This document shows positions 21,035 through 31,989 of a stretch of 64,000 nt of DNA, one piece after another (within the stretch, counting starts at the first letter, position 1; each line of letters opens with the position of its first letter). The notes under the pieces were generated by a model. It was given only the letters and a program-made list of their open reading frames with translations. It searched no databases and was not told the DNA's origin. The position numbers and the translations under genes were made by a program. The stretch is from Eurosta solidaginis (Eukaryota; Arthropoda; Insecta; Diptera; Tephritidae): contig NC_090319.1 of NCBI RefSeq assembly GCF_040869045.1, forward strand, positions 229,021,832 through 229,085,831. The letters run 5' to 3'.

Positions 21035-23124
21035 AGAAGAAATATTTAAACTGATTAAAGTCGAATTTGTAGAAATTGCTTACGAGAATTTAACAGAAAT
21101 TGAAATTGAATTGAATGTTGATGTGAAATTGAAAGAATTATCCGGCAATTTAATGAAAGACTGAATATTTAATGATAAATTGAATGTATATTGAAATAAT
21201 TTAGTTTAAATTGATTTCAAAGGAAAATATTTTATTTTGGTAAAAGGACTTGGCTGTTGATAACGGACGCACCGCTTTATTAAAAAGATCTCAATGTTTT
21301 TGTGTTATTACGGACGCACCGTTTTTATTAAAATTGTATGGTTTTATTTTTATAGATACGGGTGCACCGCATCTTTTCAAACTTGTAATATGAATGTCCT
21401 CGGACGCACCAGGATTAAAAAAAAATTTTCATTGGTTTTGCACGGAACCACCGTTACAAACAAAAAATTTATTGGTTACTTACGGAACCACCGCCTTCTG
21501 CAAAAACAAATTTATGTATGTTTGTCCGTAAACACCGTATTTCACAAAAAAAAAACTCATATTTGTAAGTATGTACGATTGCTCAAAAATATAAATATTT
21601 TCAACTCTGAATTATAAATGCGGGCCTCCATAGCAAAACGCGATAAGTGCTTTCGAGAAATTTTGTGAAATTACAAATGTTTGCTGACCATCTTAGGTAG
21701 GCTAGTCTTGCAATTCTCACAATTAGAAACAAAATAGATATTCACATGAGAAATAAGTGTACGTTAAAATTCCGGAAAAACACTTATGCGATTGATATGA
21801 AGCTCCTCAAATATTCCACCTATTTAGCAATATATCGTGATACAATATTCGTATTCAAAAAATTTTTAATTTATTTGTTATAATTTATTTATAAAAAGAG
21901 AAAATTCGTAAATTTTGGTATGTAAGTCATATGATGGTGAAAAGTCGAAAAGGTAATATTTTAGTTATATAAGTTTTAGAAAAATTCAATATATATATAA
22001 ACGGTTTAAACTATTTTTTTTCTCAAAGTTACAACTTTCAAAGCAAATTATACATACATATTATATTGATGGGTTCCGCTTTTTTCTGCTGCTGCTATTA
22101 ATGCTGCTCGGCTTCGGCTACTGCCCGATTTCTGTCGATGCTTCTGGTTTCTGCTGCTGTTAGTCTATACAAGCCGTTGGATGGCATATTTGTGGTTTTG
22201 TGGTGGTATTTACGCCGTTATACCTGGCGTGGCGTGGTTTTGTATAATTGCAATATGATATAATGTTCCGTTATTTAGCATATTATTGTGGCGGCGTGGC
22301 TAGTGCCGTTTTTCGTTTTTCTCACCAAGTTTTTTGGTACAGTTTTTCAAAGCGTGTATCGTTGTTGTTGTTTTAAATGTAATTGTTTCTAATTTATGTA
22401 TTATTTCTGCTTCCTATTAGTTTCTTTTATTATTACTTCAAAAATTTTTTTATTATTTCCGTTTTTTAATTAGTTTTTGTATTATACGTATTATATATTC
22501 TTTACCTGTTTTTCCAACTAATAATTTTTTCACTTGCCACTGCCATAAACCACTAACACTGCCTCATTTCAAATTTTGTGATATTTGTGTAGCCGTTTTA
22601 AATGCTTGTATTTTTTTTAATATTTTGACTTTGTACTTTTTTGTAGAAATTTCTAAATATTTTGTAATTTTTTTATAGTGGTTTTTAAATTTTATAATTT
22701 TTTTCTAGATGGGTTTTTTAAATTGTTGTATATTTTTTTTTTGTAATTTTTATAGATTTCGAAGGAACATTTTTTTGTGTAGTTTTTAGAATTTTAAGAT
22801 TTTTTTTGTAACATTTTTGCAATTTTTTTTATTTTTTTTGTAATGGTTTTTAAATTTTGTAATTTTTTTGTAGATTTTTAAATGGTATTAATTTTTTGTA
22901 GCGTTTTTTTAAGATTTGTATTTTTTTTTGGATTTTTATCGTTTTTTTATATATTTTTAAATTTTTTGTAAATTAAATTTTCATTCTTTCGCAAAATTTT
23001 TATTTGTTTAATTCATTTTTAATTAATTTGTTTTTAGGTTTTTAGCATTTTAAGATTTTTTTTAAATATTTTCAGTTTTTAAGAGGTCTGCCTCTTCGCC
23101 ACTATGGCCGACATTGCAAGGCCT
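21035..23124 (-). promoter_or_regulatory. T2 5' leader (about 2.1 kb)
   Basis: Long untranslated leader between the primer-binding site and gag, strongly AT-rich. Near gag it holds an evenly spaced array of CGG..CCG motifs (21264-21537). At 22080-22330 there is a less AT-rich stretch with CTGCTG runs. The rest, up to about 23050, is a series of long T and A tracts with no frame. Confidence 0.7.
21264..21537 (-). repeat. Array of seven CGG-N5-CCG motifs, 40-48 bp apart
   Basis: On the + strand: CGGACGCACCG at 21264 and 21311, CGGGTGCACCG at 21359, CGGACGCACCA at 21401, CGGAACCACCG at 21443 and 21483, and CCGTAAACACCG at 21526. The spacers are AT-rich and unrelated. Each motif could also form a tiny CGG/CCG hairpin in the RNA. 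Confidence 0.8.
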
Positions 23125-23140
23125 GGCGTCACGGTCGCCA
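23125..23140 (-). other. T2 primer-binding site (tRNA-Arg-like)
   Basis: Minus strand TGGCGACCGTGACGCC directly after the 5' LTR end. The TGGCGACCGTGAC core is the one used by mdg1/412-type elements, which are primed by tRNA-Arg. The tRNA assignment is from memory of that group. Confidence 0.75.
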
Positions 23141-23559
23141 TATAAGTTGTCCATCTTAGACACCATGAAAAAATGTTTTTGCCCACAAACTCGCTGCCAC
23201 TACACACCCACACTTACTTTTTCTGTTTATTGTTTAAATAAATAAAATGTTGTTTTTATATTTTACAATATAGTGTTTCTTTTTATTTTAAACATTTAAT
23301 TCTTTAATAAATTTAGTTCATAAATACTTTCACTTTTCTTATCTACTATTAGCACGACCGCCACTCTTGTTCACTCACACGAGTCTCATCTAATTCGTTT
23401 TCTCAACCCACCTCGGCGGCCATAATTTTTCATTGCTGAATGCAATTGGCCCTGCTGAGTGCAATTGGTATTGCTGTTCAGCAACAGCTGACAGCGATCC
23501 CATTTTGCACTCAGGGGTGTGTTTACTGCGTAAAGGATGGGTAACGCAGTGCGGTTATA
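23141..23559 (-). repeat. T2 5' LTR
   Basis: 419 bp, minus strand; begins TATAACCGCACTGCG at 23559 and ends TTATA at 23141 next to the primer site. Followed on the right by the ACTG target duplication and T1 LTR sequence. A third copy of this LTR with 190 bp of leader lies at 42385-42993. Confidence 0.9.
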
Positions 23560-24495
23560 ACTGCACGCAGGCAGTCAGTAATTTTACAATAACAATTATA
23601 AAAGGTAGAAATGCAAATTTCAAATACTAGTCTAACGTTACTTTCGCTATTATATTAGTATATACATACGATTACATGCTAACATACGTTTTCCCTTCTT
23701 GCAGTATCATGCCTTTGGTTTGTACATATATATGTATATGCATACTTTCGATCATGTAGGATAATCCGCTATCCCGGCATTTAGCTTTACCCCAATTTTC
23801 GGGAGCCCTAATATACATAGAAATCAGTGTACCTAATCTCGTACATACGTTTGTTGTATGCCTGCTGTGTTTTCCAACCTTCGCTTAACTTATTGAATTC
23901 AATCATTTGTGTTTATGCGTGTGTTCGCTGTCGCTTGGTTCTGATGGTACGTTGGCCTCGCTTGATGCTTTCGACTTCTGCTTACGGCGTGCGTGGGTAT
24001 GTCGTATGCTTGTGCCTAAGTATGTTTCGAAAAATTACAATTAGTAGCGGCGCTTATTTTTGGCGACTTGCTGCTGATCTCCGTTTATTCGAATTATTAT
24101 GTATGTTGTATTTGTAGTTGACTGGATGCGCAAAGGGTTGGTTGACCAGCGCAATTTTATGTTTTGTGCGTATCCACTTTCCTTCCAAATGTTTTAGTGT
24201 ATATTTGGGTGACCTATATTTGAAATTTATGTGGGCGAAAATGTAAATATTTTGCTTATGTGCAAAAGTGCGCAAGTCTGGTTTGTCCTTCAATTTAGTA
24301 ATTAATAACTCAATATACAACAGCATATATGTATTTTGACCTATAATTCATAAAGATATAGTACATGTCGTAAAAATATATAAATGGTAAATTCAGGGTT
24401 ATAAAATCAATTATTGTATAAAATGTATGTTGAAAAATGAAAAAAATAAGTATATGTTGTGAGGGGACAAAACCCTCGGTTTTGAGGTCCTCACA

Positions 24496-25107
24496 CTCCC
24501 CCTCACCTACCGCAGCGAGGCTTACGGTCACCATGCCGGTGCGTGTGATCCGTACCCGGAAGCAGTGATCGCCCACACTGCGCCGGAAGGATTGTCGGGT
24601 GCGTCGCTCTGGTTGGTCCAGGAGTTTTCGTATCTCTTCAACGAGCTCCTGGGGTAGTGGGTTAATGCCGGATTGGTTGTCCCAGCAGGCCGGTGTGGTG
24701 GTTTGAGCTTCCTTCAGTCAGCGCCCTATCTCTCTTACCATGCTGCCATCGTCGTCGTGGCTGTCGTTAGCCTTCAGGCTCAATATGTCGCTGTTACTGT
24801 CTTTGAGGCTGCCGCTGATCTCGCTGGCCATGCGGCTTAATATTTTGTTGTCGCTGTCATTGAGGCTGCTGTTGACCTCGTTGGCCTTACCGCTTAATGT
24901 TTAGCTATCGTCTTGTTCCGGTGCTTCGTCTATCGCCTCCACGATCCTCACCTTGTTCGGGGGCTCCGTCCTCGTGTTGGGGTCGTATATCCGCATTCGG
25001 AGGGCGACGGCCCTGTACTTCTTCGTCGTTCTGGCGTATCGAAAACTCGCCCTGCTGTTTTGGTGGTCGCTCGTTGTCGTCTTCGTCCTCGCTCTCTGAG
25101 GAAATGC
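24496..25107 (-). pseudogene. T1 ORF3, C-terminal half (minus copy)
   Basis: Directly upstream of the LTR: polypurine tract (minus GTGAGGGGGAG, 24506-24496), then the ORF3 C-terminal coding region up to 25107, where an internal deletion joins it to U3 sequence. The acidic SSESEDEDDNE block is present in frame 25123-24905, but later parts are in other frames and one repeat unit is altered. Compare the intact ORF at 48695-49540. Confidence 0.8.
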
Positions 25108-25684
25108 GTGTGTTCGCTGTCACTTGATTCTGATGGTATGTTGGCCTCGCTTGATGCTTTCGACTTCTGCTTACGGCGTGCGTGGGTGTGTCGTATGCTT
25201 GTGCGTAAGTATGTATAGAAAAATTCCAATTAGTAGCGGCGCTTATGTTTGGCGATTTGCTGCTGATCTCCGTTTATTCCAATTATTATGTATGTTGTAT
25301 TTGTAGTTGACTGGATGCGCAAAGGTTTGGTTGGCCGGCAAAATTTTATTTTTTGTGCATATCCACTTCCCTTCCAAATGTTTTAGTGTATGTTTGGGAG
25401 ACCTATATTTGCAATTTATGTGGGCGAAATTGTAAATATTTTGCTTGTGTGAAAAAGTGCGCAAGTCTGGTTGGTCATTCAATTTAGTAATTAATAACTC
25501 AATATGCAACAGCATATATGTATTTTGACCTGTAATTCATAAAGATATAGTACATGTCGTAAAAATGTATAAATGGTAAATTCAGGGTTATAAATTCAAT
25601 TATTGTATAAAATATATGCTGAAAAATGACAAAAATAAGTATATGTTGTGAGGGTACAAAACCCTTGGTTTTGGGGTCTTCATA
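25108..25684 (-). repeat. T1 LTR fragment, 5' 0.58 kb
   Basis: U3 sequence of T1 (minus strand) running from a mutated LTR start at 25684 (TATGAAGACC in place of TGTGAGGACC) to a deletion point at 25108 inside U3, where ORF3 resumes. Order on the minus strand is therefore ORF3 - U3 piece - ORF3 - full LTR. Confidence 0.8.
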
Positions 25685-26467
25685 CTCCCCCTCACCTACC
25701 GCAGCGAGGTTTACGGTCACCATGCCGTCCTCGTGTTGGGGTAGTATATCCGCATTCGGAGGGCGACGTGCTGCCTGTATTCGACGAACCCCCGGCCCTG
25801 TACCTCTTCGTCGTTCTGGCGTGTCGAAAGCTCGCCCTGCTGTTTTGGTGGTGGTTCGTTGTCGTCTTCGTCCTGTACGGTGCTGTCATCGCCACTTCCC
25901 TCCTGGTACGTGGCAGCCGGTGCCGTTTCCCCGCATCCTCAATGGGGCCCACTCGCACCCTTCACTTTGTTCTTCGGAAAAATCGAAATAATTAGGCGTA
26001 TTCATTGTTACTCGCTTTACGATACTTTGTGGTTTGGCCTACCGCGGCCCGGTTTATATATGTCTTCTTCTGACGCGTTAGACGGTACTTTTCCTGGCAG
26101 CGGGTATCACTCAATCCTTCTTACCAAATTAGTTTTTGTAACTTTCATCAGGACGTTGCTATGTTGTTGCTCGTCGCTGCCCTTCCAGTTGCTGGTATGT
26201 ATTATGCCAGAATGTACTTTGAATAAAAAACAGGTGGATTATCCTTAGGGTGTTCCCACCGTATATGGTGGATTTTAAAAGAAATGTGTTATATCATGAG
26301 TGTAGTAAAAAGTATATTTAGGTGATTATGCAATTGTGGTTAGAGGTTACCGGGCTTTAGTGCTTGATCCGACGTCCGGATTTTCTTGAAATGAAATTTC
26401 TTCGTGTATGATGTGACATTGGTCCCTTTGGGCGTGTACGTTACTACCGATTCGAGTTGCAGTAGAA
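25685..26467 (-). pseudogene. T1 ORF3 and upstream region (minus copy), deleted
   Basis: ORF3 begins at 26005 (minus ATG). Sequence matching its first third and its C-terminus is present, but a deletion joins them near 25727 and several indels break the frame. Upstream, the TATATAAA box is at about 26047-26054 and the pol-ORF3 interval continues to 26467, where the 8-bp CAGTAGAA target site marks the hAT insertion. The interval resumes at 40161. Confidence 0.8.
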
Positions 26468-26471
26468 TAGT

Positions 26472-26700
26472 GATGGACGATATGGCTATTTTGAGCTATC
26501 AGTGAAAATAGATATGGCTATTTTTGAATCACGGCTATTTTTTATAGCTATAGAGATCGCTTTATTTTAACAAGCGATTCTTTACAGAAGATATGATGGG
26601 CGATACAGCGATTTTGAGCTATCAGTGAATATAGATATGGCTATTTTTTTACAGCTATGGCGATCGCTTTCATTTATCTTTGATAAGCGAATCTGCATTA
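26472..26700 (+). repeat. Left subterminal repeats of the hAT element
   Basis: A segment beginning GATGGACGATATGGC at 26472 recurs at about 26595 as GATGGGCGATACAGC, including ATTTTGAGCTATCAGTGAA and AGATATGGCTATTTTT, a period of about 123 bp. Motifs of the GCGATCGCTTT / GGCTATTTT kind repeat through the region. hAT transposases bind such subterminal motifs, so this could be the binding region. Confidence 0.65.
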
Positions 26701-27489
26701 TTTGTATACTTGGATATAAAAAATGAATGTTTAAGTTTGTTTACCGGAGTAGATTGAATGTTATACATTAATTTAATTTAGTATACAGAATATATGTATG
26801 AAACAAAATTTGAATAAAAAGACAAAAATATGTACCTTTTATTGTAAACTGATGCGATGAATGTGAAATTCTAATTTTCTGAAATGTTATGATATATATT
26901 ATTAACTGGCTTACGATAATATGTTCAGTCTCGTATTAGACTCAATGAGATGAAACTAGCTGAAATAGATGGCTATACATCTTTGTTTTATAAATTTTGC
27001 TAATTGAAAATGCTTTGGTTTTTAAATGTAAGATGAATCAACCCGAAATAAACCTGTATATGTAACACCATAAAAACGTGATTTATTTACTATATTATAC
27101 TACACCGATGTATTCAGAAATAGTCCGTATGAATTTATTCTGAAAGTTGTATTTGGCTGCATAATATTTGTATAGTAAAATGAATTAATTTTTAATGAAA
27201 AATACAGAGCAAAATATAGCAAATTCTTCAAACTATTATAAAAATATTTTTTAGCAGAAAATTAGCCACCCACTTCAGTGCCCTAGAAATTAGCCCGAGG
27301 ATTCAACCATATACAAACCATATGACAAAGCTTGAATTGCATTCTCCCAAAAAACTAAAATTTTGAGTTAATCTGGTTACAATAAGACGAGTGATATATG
27401 TTTCCATAATTCTTTTATTTTTCCATCAAAAACACAAATTTTATAAAACTGTTAACGGCTACAGCCTAGAAGTATTAACTTATGTATAA
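26701..27489. other. AT-rich non-coding stretch inside the hAT segment
   Basis: No gene or known repeat recognised. Several ORF-free AT-rich stretches with poly(A)-like runs. Confidence 0.4.
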
Positions 27490-28080
27490 CACATGCATTA
27501 GTTTTATGTCCGAATCAGTTTTAGCAAGCGTAAAATATGCCATTGTTTTTTTGTTTAGGCCAATAAGATGGGACTATTTCTATACCCTCTTGTGTTTGCG
27601 ATTCTTTTAAATTTTTATCGTATTCTGTTTCTAGGCGCACAAGTGGACCAAACACTTTCTCGTATTGATAACCGTCTTCATAACGCAATAGCACTTGTGA
27701 TGGTTCAGTATCTATACCTGGCTTCTCTAAATCCTGAAATGTTGCATCAATATTTACGTTCCATAATTCCTCTAATTTGTTTATTTGTGCTGCTGATATT
27801 TGTCGTGCACGCCACTGCTCTTGCTCGGTAGGCACCCTAACCAACCACGGCAAAAACGAACGGTTAGTTATAAGTGGCTTTCATTGCTCTTGATCCCAAT
27901 TCATATACATTACGTACGCCACACGAGTAACATTTTAGTACTGTTTCTCCATGTGGACCTTCAGAATGTAAGGTGACTTCCCTATGTTTAGCCCTCACCG
28001 AAAGATTAACAATTTGGGATCCAGATGTGCTTCCACGCCCAGTGCAAAACCATTTTTTGCAATTATTGCACATCACTTCG
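27490..28080 (-). pseudogene. Upf1: Fragment of Upf1 (NMD RNA helicase), captured and broken
   Basis: Minus-strand reading matches the Cys/His-rich (CH) domain and the following stalk region of Upf1, the helicase of nonsense-mediated decay. In order: [40 protein letters not shown], then a deletion of about 30 residues joined in another frame to WDQEQ, an in-frame TGA where Upf1 has Trp, KPLI, then [54 protein letters not shown], and after a further shift [17 protein letters not shown]. The helicase motifs themselves are not included. No intron is seen. It is a partial copy of a conserved host gene carried inside a transposon, not a working gene. Confidence 0.9.
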
Positions 28081-28284
28081 TCGTCGAAATTGTTGTTGCA
28101 CAAGTTTGCTTTGTTCCGTTCGCCGTTTCCACAATTTCTCTGCACAAAAATCACACTTTTTTTCGGCCTTATTTACCACTATCTGTTGACGAGAAATTTT
28201 TTTCGTTGTGCAGTTCTTAAGACAACCATCCCCATTTTTCGATAAACTTTTTTACTCAGTCGGAAAGTAAAGCGCACAGATGAG
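28081..28284 (-). other. Short unassigned open frame beside the Upf1 fragment
   Basis: Minus-strand codons at about 28245-28125 read [21 protein letters not shown] then [23 protein letters not shown] with no stop. It looks coding (a CxxC pair, basic residues) but is not Upf1 and I cannot name it. It may be another captured exon. Confidence 0.35.
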
Positions 28285-28370
28285 TAGTGATGAACGCTCT
28301 TTCACTATCGATGATTGCATCCCCGCTATCACTACCCTACAAGACAGGTACCCGTTCCCTAATCGATTAC
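28285..28370 (+). repeat. Second hAT-like terminus, internal
   Basis: Starts TAGTGATGAACGCTCTTTCA and continues parallel to the right end of the element read inward from 40152: TTTCACTAT..GATGATTGCATC..CCGCTAT, and later CCCTACAAGACAGG against CCCTACAAGACGG near 39950. About three quarters of the positions agree over roughly 60 bp. It points inward on the left side, i.e. it is an inverted partner of the right end. Confidence 0.6.
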
Positions 28371-29168
28371 TTAATCGTCACCAATAACTTGTTCACCAAT
28401 TATCGTCTTAATGACTTTTACATTGCTGTCGTGAAAAAGGTAACGCATGCGCTCTCTCAAAATAGTGTACGTGTGACTCGCTTTCTCGCTCTTACCTATT
28501 GTGTTTTCGACATTCCTTCTCGCTCGATGTTATTTACATTTTTAAGTTACTTCATCAGTTATGTTTTCGTTATCGCTAACCAAAACATATGCAACAACAA
28601 CAACACGGGTAACTGGCCTATCGGTTACCTTCTGTCAAATCGCTTTTTCTATGAATGAAACGCGTCATTTATGTTCAGATAATATTTAATTATACATTAT
28701 TCATATATACAATGTTTTTTTACAATTTAAATTATTGCCTTATTACTCTAGCGAACTTTACATATGTGAATTTTTATATTTATAAACTATATAAATACAT
28801 TAACGTCTATTCATAGTCGCGCCCTTTCCGAAACCTTGTTTTGAAGTTCTTATTTTTCCTGCGCTGGTAGTGTTGCTCATCAGTTTGCAGTCATATTAGT
28901 TTGGTAGGTATAGTAAAATCAGACGTAGGGAAATTAGGAAGCATGTCAGGAGTATCACCAGAATCCAAAGAAGCATGGTGATTCATTTCGTCACCTCCGT
29001 TTTCTTCCATATCCGGATTCATTCCATACTAGGCATTATAAATAGCTTGTAGATGCCACATAGGTGTAACCATACCCTCAAGATATTTCCGTTCAAATCT
29101 TGTGGTGTACACGTAAACTTGTATTTGTTCTAAATTATTCACCACATTCTAAACATAGAAAAGATGTA
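28371..29168. other. Unassigned stretch
   Basis: No gene recognised. The + frame 28287-28658 is open for 123 codons but begins in the hAT-like terminus and has no domain. Confidence 0.4.
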
Positions 29169-29575
29169 TTAAGTGTTTGCGTAAATACCATTGTGATTAC
29201 AATATGGACAAACATTCAATTCTAAACTTTTCGTTGTTACATCAATTGTTTCAGCGTGTTGTACACGTAAATGAAAATTCATACTTGAATGTATTTTCGT
29301 CTTCCAATCGCATAATTTACATTTTAAATAATGACTATTAGGCATATGAGAAATCTCATGGTCCAATAATTTGTTGAAGCTGGTGTAGCTGCTGAATATC
29401 ACAAAATTTACATTTTGCACCACGTTCGTTATATTTAGATTGTAAATGTTCTGGTTTCTCTACACGATGCATAAAGTTTAGATGCTTTTTCCAACAATGT
29501 GCTGAATTTAATTGAAATACATACATTGGGCATTGTCTCATGATAAATTTTCCATAAATATACTGAGCCTTTTTA
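29169..29575 (-). pseudogene. C2H2 zinc-finger protein fragment
   Basis: Minus strand. Frame 29541-29356 reads RQCPMYVFQLNSAHCWKKHL then NFMH, a finger whose second Cys is Tyr, followed by the start of another (KCKFCDI). After a frame change, 29423-29169 gives DHEISHM, then an intact finger KCKLCDWKTKIHSSMNFHLR-VQH (C-x2-C-x12-H-x4-H), and the beginning of a next one (VCPYCNH). C2H2 fingers bind DNA. The host gene is not identified; the break and lost Cys make this a non-functional fragment. Confidence 0.75.
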
Positions 29576-30200
29576 TGTAGGCTCTTTTCTTAACATCTAA
29601 TTCTGGTCGTACCGGATATGACAGTTTTGCTTCAGGTTATAATCCACACTCATACTATTTTCAGATTCTGTTTCATAATTTTCATCATTTTCAACATTGG
29701 ACTTTGCATCAACATCATTATCATCATCGTCATTTTTTGATAACTCTGTTTTAAGCTTCATATTTATCAAAGGTTCATCTTCCTTTGTATTAGAATTAGA
29801 AACATTGTCATCTTCGGTTAAGTTTTTATCAAGTTTAGCTTTTTTCATAGGTTTAAATTCTTTACTATCCGTACTAGAATTAATACCATCATCAACATTT
29901 TTCGTGGTCTGTTTGAGTTTTTAAATTTGCCAATGGTTCGCCTTTATCAGTATTAGAATCAGAATGGCCTTGGCCATCTTCACCGTTTTGCAAAGTAGGC
30001 GACACATGTTGGTGTTGATGTTTGCGCATATTGCGGATATGTTGGTGGTTCACTAGTCATTAATTGTTTAGAAGTTTCAACTTGTTGCGTTTGTTGTTGT
30101 TGTTGCTGGCTGATGATGTGGTGTTAACGTTTGTTGTACAATTTATTCGGGTGATTGCACATATTGTTGGTGTGTTATAGTGCTGGAAAACCTTCCGATA
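29576..30200 (-). pseudogene. Acidic and Gln-rich coding-like fragment, likely same zinc-finger gene
   Basis: Minus-strand frame 29848-29597 (continuing up to 29924 in a neighbouring frame) is acidic and Asn/Asp/Glu-rich with KNDDDDNDVDAKSN. Between about 30180 and 29930 the minus strand reads short coding-like pieces including QQQQQQTQQVETSKQ and a Tyr/Pro-rich stretch. Low-complexity activation-like regions of this sort are common N-terminal to C2H2 fingers, and the order fits one gene read right to left. Stops and shifts are frequent. Gene identity unknown. Confidence 0.5.
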
Positions 30201-30356
30201 TTGAAAGTCCTTGATTAGTGTAATCCCCACGTAGTGAACTACTCCTGTGACCGCGTCCGCGGTAACTATTACATCTGAAGGCGCTTACGTTACAGGCATA
30301 GCTGACATCGCTTATATAACAGTTTGACTCTAAAGTAAAAACCAAAACAAAATAAT

Positions 30357-30492
30357 AGAATCAGTGTTTATGAATAACATATTTAAAATAAGCTCTTACA
30401 ACAACGTGATCGGTGGCTACATCCCCGTGAAAGTAGTGTGGTGTTCCTCCTTGTATAAACCTAGATACTGGATGTGCTCAACCGTGCAGTTT
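30357..30492 (-). repeat. Direct repeat, copy 1 (about 130 bp)
   Basis: Begins GAATCAGTGTTTATGAATAA and contains GTGATCGGTGGCTACATC. Copy 2, about 90 percent identical, is at 32243-32375 in the same orientation; LINE pieces lie between. On the minus strand copy 2 reads IQGGTPHYLHGDVATDQVVV, so the repeated unit is probably coding sequence of a captured gene. Confidence 0.8.
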
Positions 30493-30739
30493 TCTTCTAA
30501 TTTGAGCAAATGTATGTTCTTACAGCCACAGCTGGAATATTTGGGATATTTCTATCCTCACATCGTCAAAATCAAATTACCTAGAATGAAAAAGAAACTC
30601 ATATCAGTAAGAATAGATTAAAAGTTTTTAATATAAGCCGAAAAGTGTTCCATAAATAGGGCTCCACACATAGCTCTTTTCCAAAGGCACAAGAGAAATT
30701 TCAGATAACTAGAATCAGGACCTGGTAAAGTAACTTCAA

Positions 30740-31890
30740 AGGCGATTTAGTCGCCACTACTTCGTATGCGCATTTCTCTACGCTCCCTTTTGGCATGCAT
30801 CATCAATTTCGTCATTACTATAAAGGCCATCTTGCTCACAGCAATCCAACAATCTATTTGTCCGCAAATTCGTGGAACTAAATTCCTAATGGAAGATTCC
30901 TCTCCAAAAACTCTGTTTACAGACAGTCTTTCGCCGTGAAAACGAGGGCAGTGAAATATTACATGTTCTGCGCTTTCCAATTCGGACGGACAGCTTGGAC
31001 AGAAAGGATCCTCCTCTATCCCACGCTTATGTAGATATTCCTTCAAGCCACCGTGCCCGCTCAATATCTGTGTGAGATGGTAATTTAGTTTGCCGTGTTT
31101 TCGCTCGTACCATTCCGCTATATTCCGGACTAGCATGAAGGTTCAGCGCTCTTTTCTCGAATCTTGCCGCCGTTCTTGCCACCTAACTATTGTTCGTGAC
31201 CTTGCGCTTTTCTTAGCATCTTCAGATGGTCGGCTGAATCCAATGCCATACAGATCGGCCATTTCACCTGAGAGTAGATCTACTGGGATTTTCCTGGATA
31301 AAACATGGATCGCGTCGTCGGAACAGCACATGCTATTCGTATAGCAGTAATGCGGTAGGCTGCTAGTATATCTTTTTGGTGGACCATTTTAGATCTGTGC
31401 CATACTGGTGCTGCATATAATATTATAGAGCTGGTTACGTTGGATAATCGCTGACGGGTAGCTTCGCTTGGGCCGCCGATGTTGGGCATTATTCGCGTTA
31501 GGGTTCCACTAACTCTAGAAACTTTGTCCCCCACCGCCCTGAAGTGCTCCCTAAAAGTTAGTTTTGAGTCAATGATTACTCCTAGATATTTCAAGGAGGG
31601 CTTTGAATTTATTTGAAAATCTCCTATGGTTAGGACCAACTCATCCACAGTCCGCTTTGAGCTCATCAGAACCACTTATGTCTTATTGCTAGCCATCTCC
31701 AGCCCCGTGTTCGTCAACCATTCCGTTATCCTTCCCATGGCGTCATTACATAATGCTTGGAGCAGATCAAGTTTCTTGGCCACTGCTACTACGACAATAT
31801 CATCTGCATAGCCGACATTTTCCGTGCCTCCGGGAAGGTCGATTTGTAGCACCCCGCCATACACCGCATTCCAAAGAGTTGGACCTAGAA
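30740..31890 (-). pseudogene. R1/LOA-like LINE, RT to C-terminal zinc motif
   Basis: Three consecutive minus-strand frames of one LINE: 31864-31676 with the polymerase box YADDIVVVAVAKK intact; 31675-31280 with the thumb segment SLKYLGVIIDSKLTFREHF; and 31136-30747 with the terminal CPSCPSELESAEHVIFHC motif. Frame breaks or stops separate them. The 5' end is cut near 31890 beside a TCTA microsatellite. It lacks the endonuclease and most of the RT fingers, so it is a 5'-truncated dead copy. Clade assignment by overall look, not by alignment. Confidence 0.8.
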
Positions 31891-31989
31891 CAGATCCCTA
31901 TCTAATCTATCTATCTATCAAATTATTCGGAGCAGGTACGGAACTTGTCTTGGGACACCCAAAGTGCACTCACGCTTCTCATGGCTCCA

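Larger units (their letters stand above)
14992..23559 (-). mobile_element. T2: full-length 412/mdg1-like LTR retrotransposon (8568 bp)
   Basis: Minus-strand element with two LTRs of 419 and 418 bp, primer-binding site, long A-rich leader, gag, protease, RT, RNase H, integrase and polypurine tract, flanked by a 4-bp duplication ACTG at 14988-14991 and 23560-23563. It sits in a T1 LTR. The element is structurally complete but gag is split by a SINE and pol has stops and frameshifts. The tRNA-Arg-like primer site and Asn/Arg-rich gag without zinc knuckles place it near 412/mdg1. Confidence 0.9.
14296..24495 (-). mobile_element. T1 LTR (minus), split by T2
   Basis: Read on the minus strand, a complete T1 LTR runs from 24495 (TGTGAGGACC) to 14296 (GTCCGTCACA). 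It is split into 24495-23560 and 14991-14296 by the T2 insertion, which duplicated ACTG. The proximal part has an intact TATATAAG at about 14895-14902 and a 240-bp internal duplication. Just beyond 14296 lies T3 sequence, not a T1 primer site, so this is the outer end of a minus-strand T1. Confidence 0.85.

Noticed and set aside
24897..25218. Plus-strand frames in the ORF3 region at 24.9-25.2 and 49.1-49.5 kb
   Set aside because: They lie opposite ORF3 or its LTR junction and have Ser/Arg-biased composition caused by the reverse complement of acidic codons.
27521..27853. Functional Upf1 gene
   Set aside because: Only about 200 codons, with a stop, frameshifts and a deletion; helicase motifs are missing.
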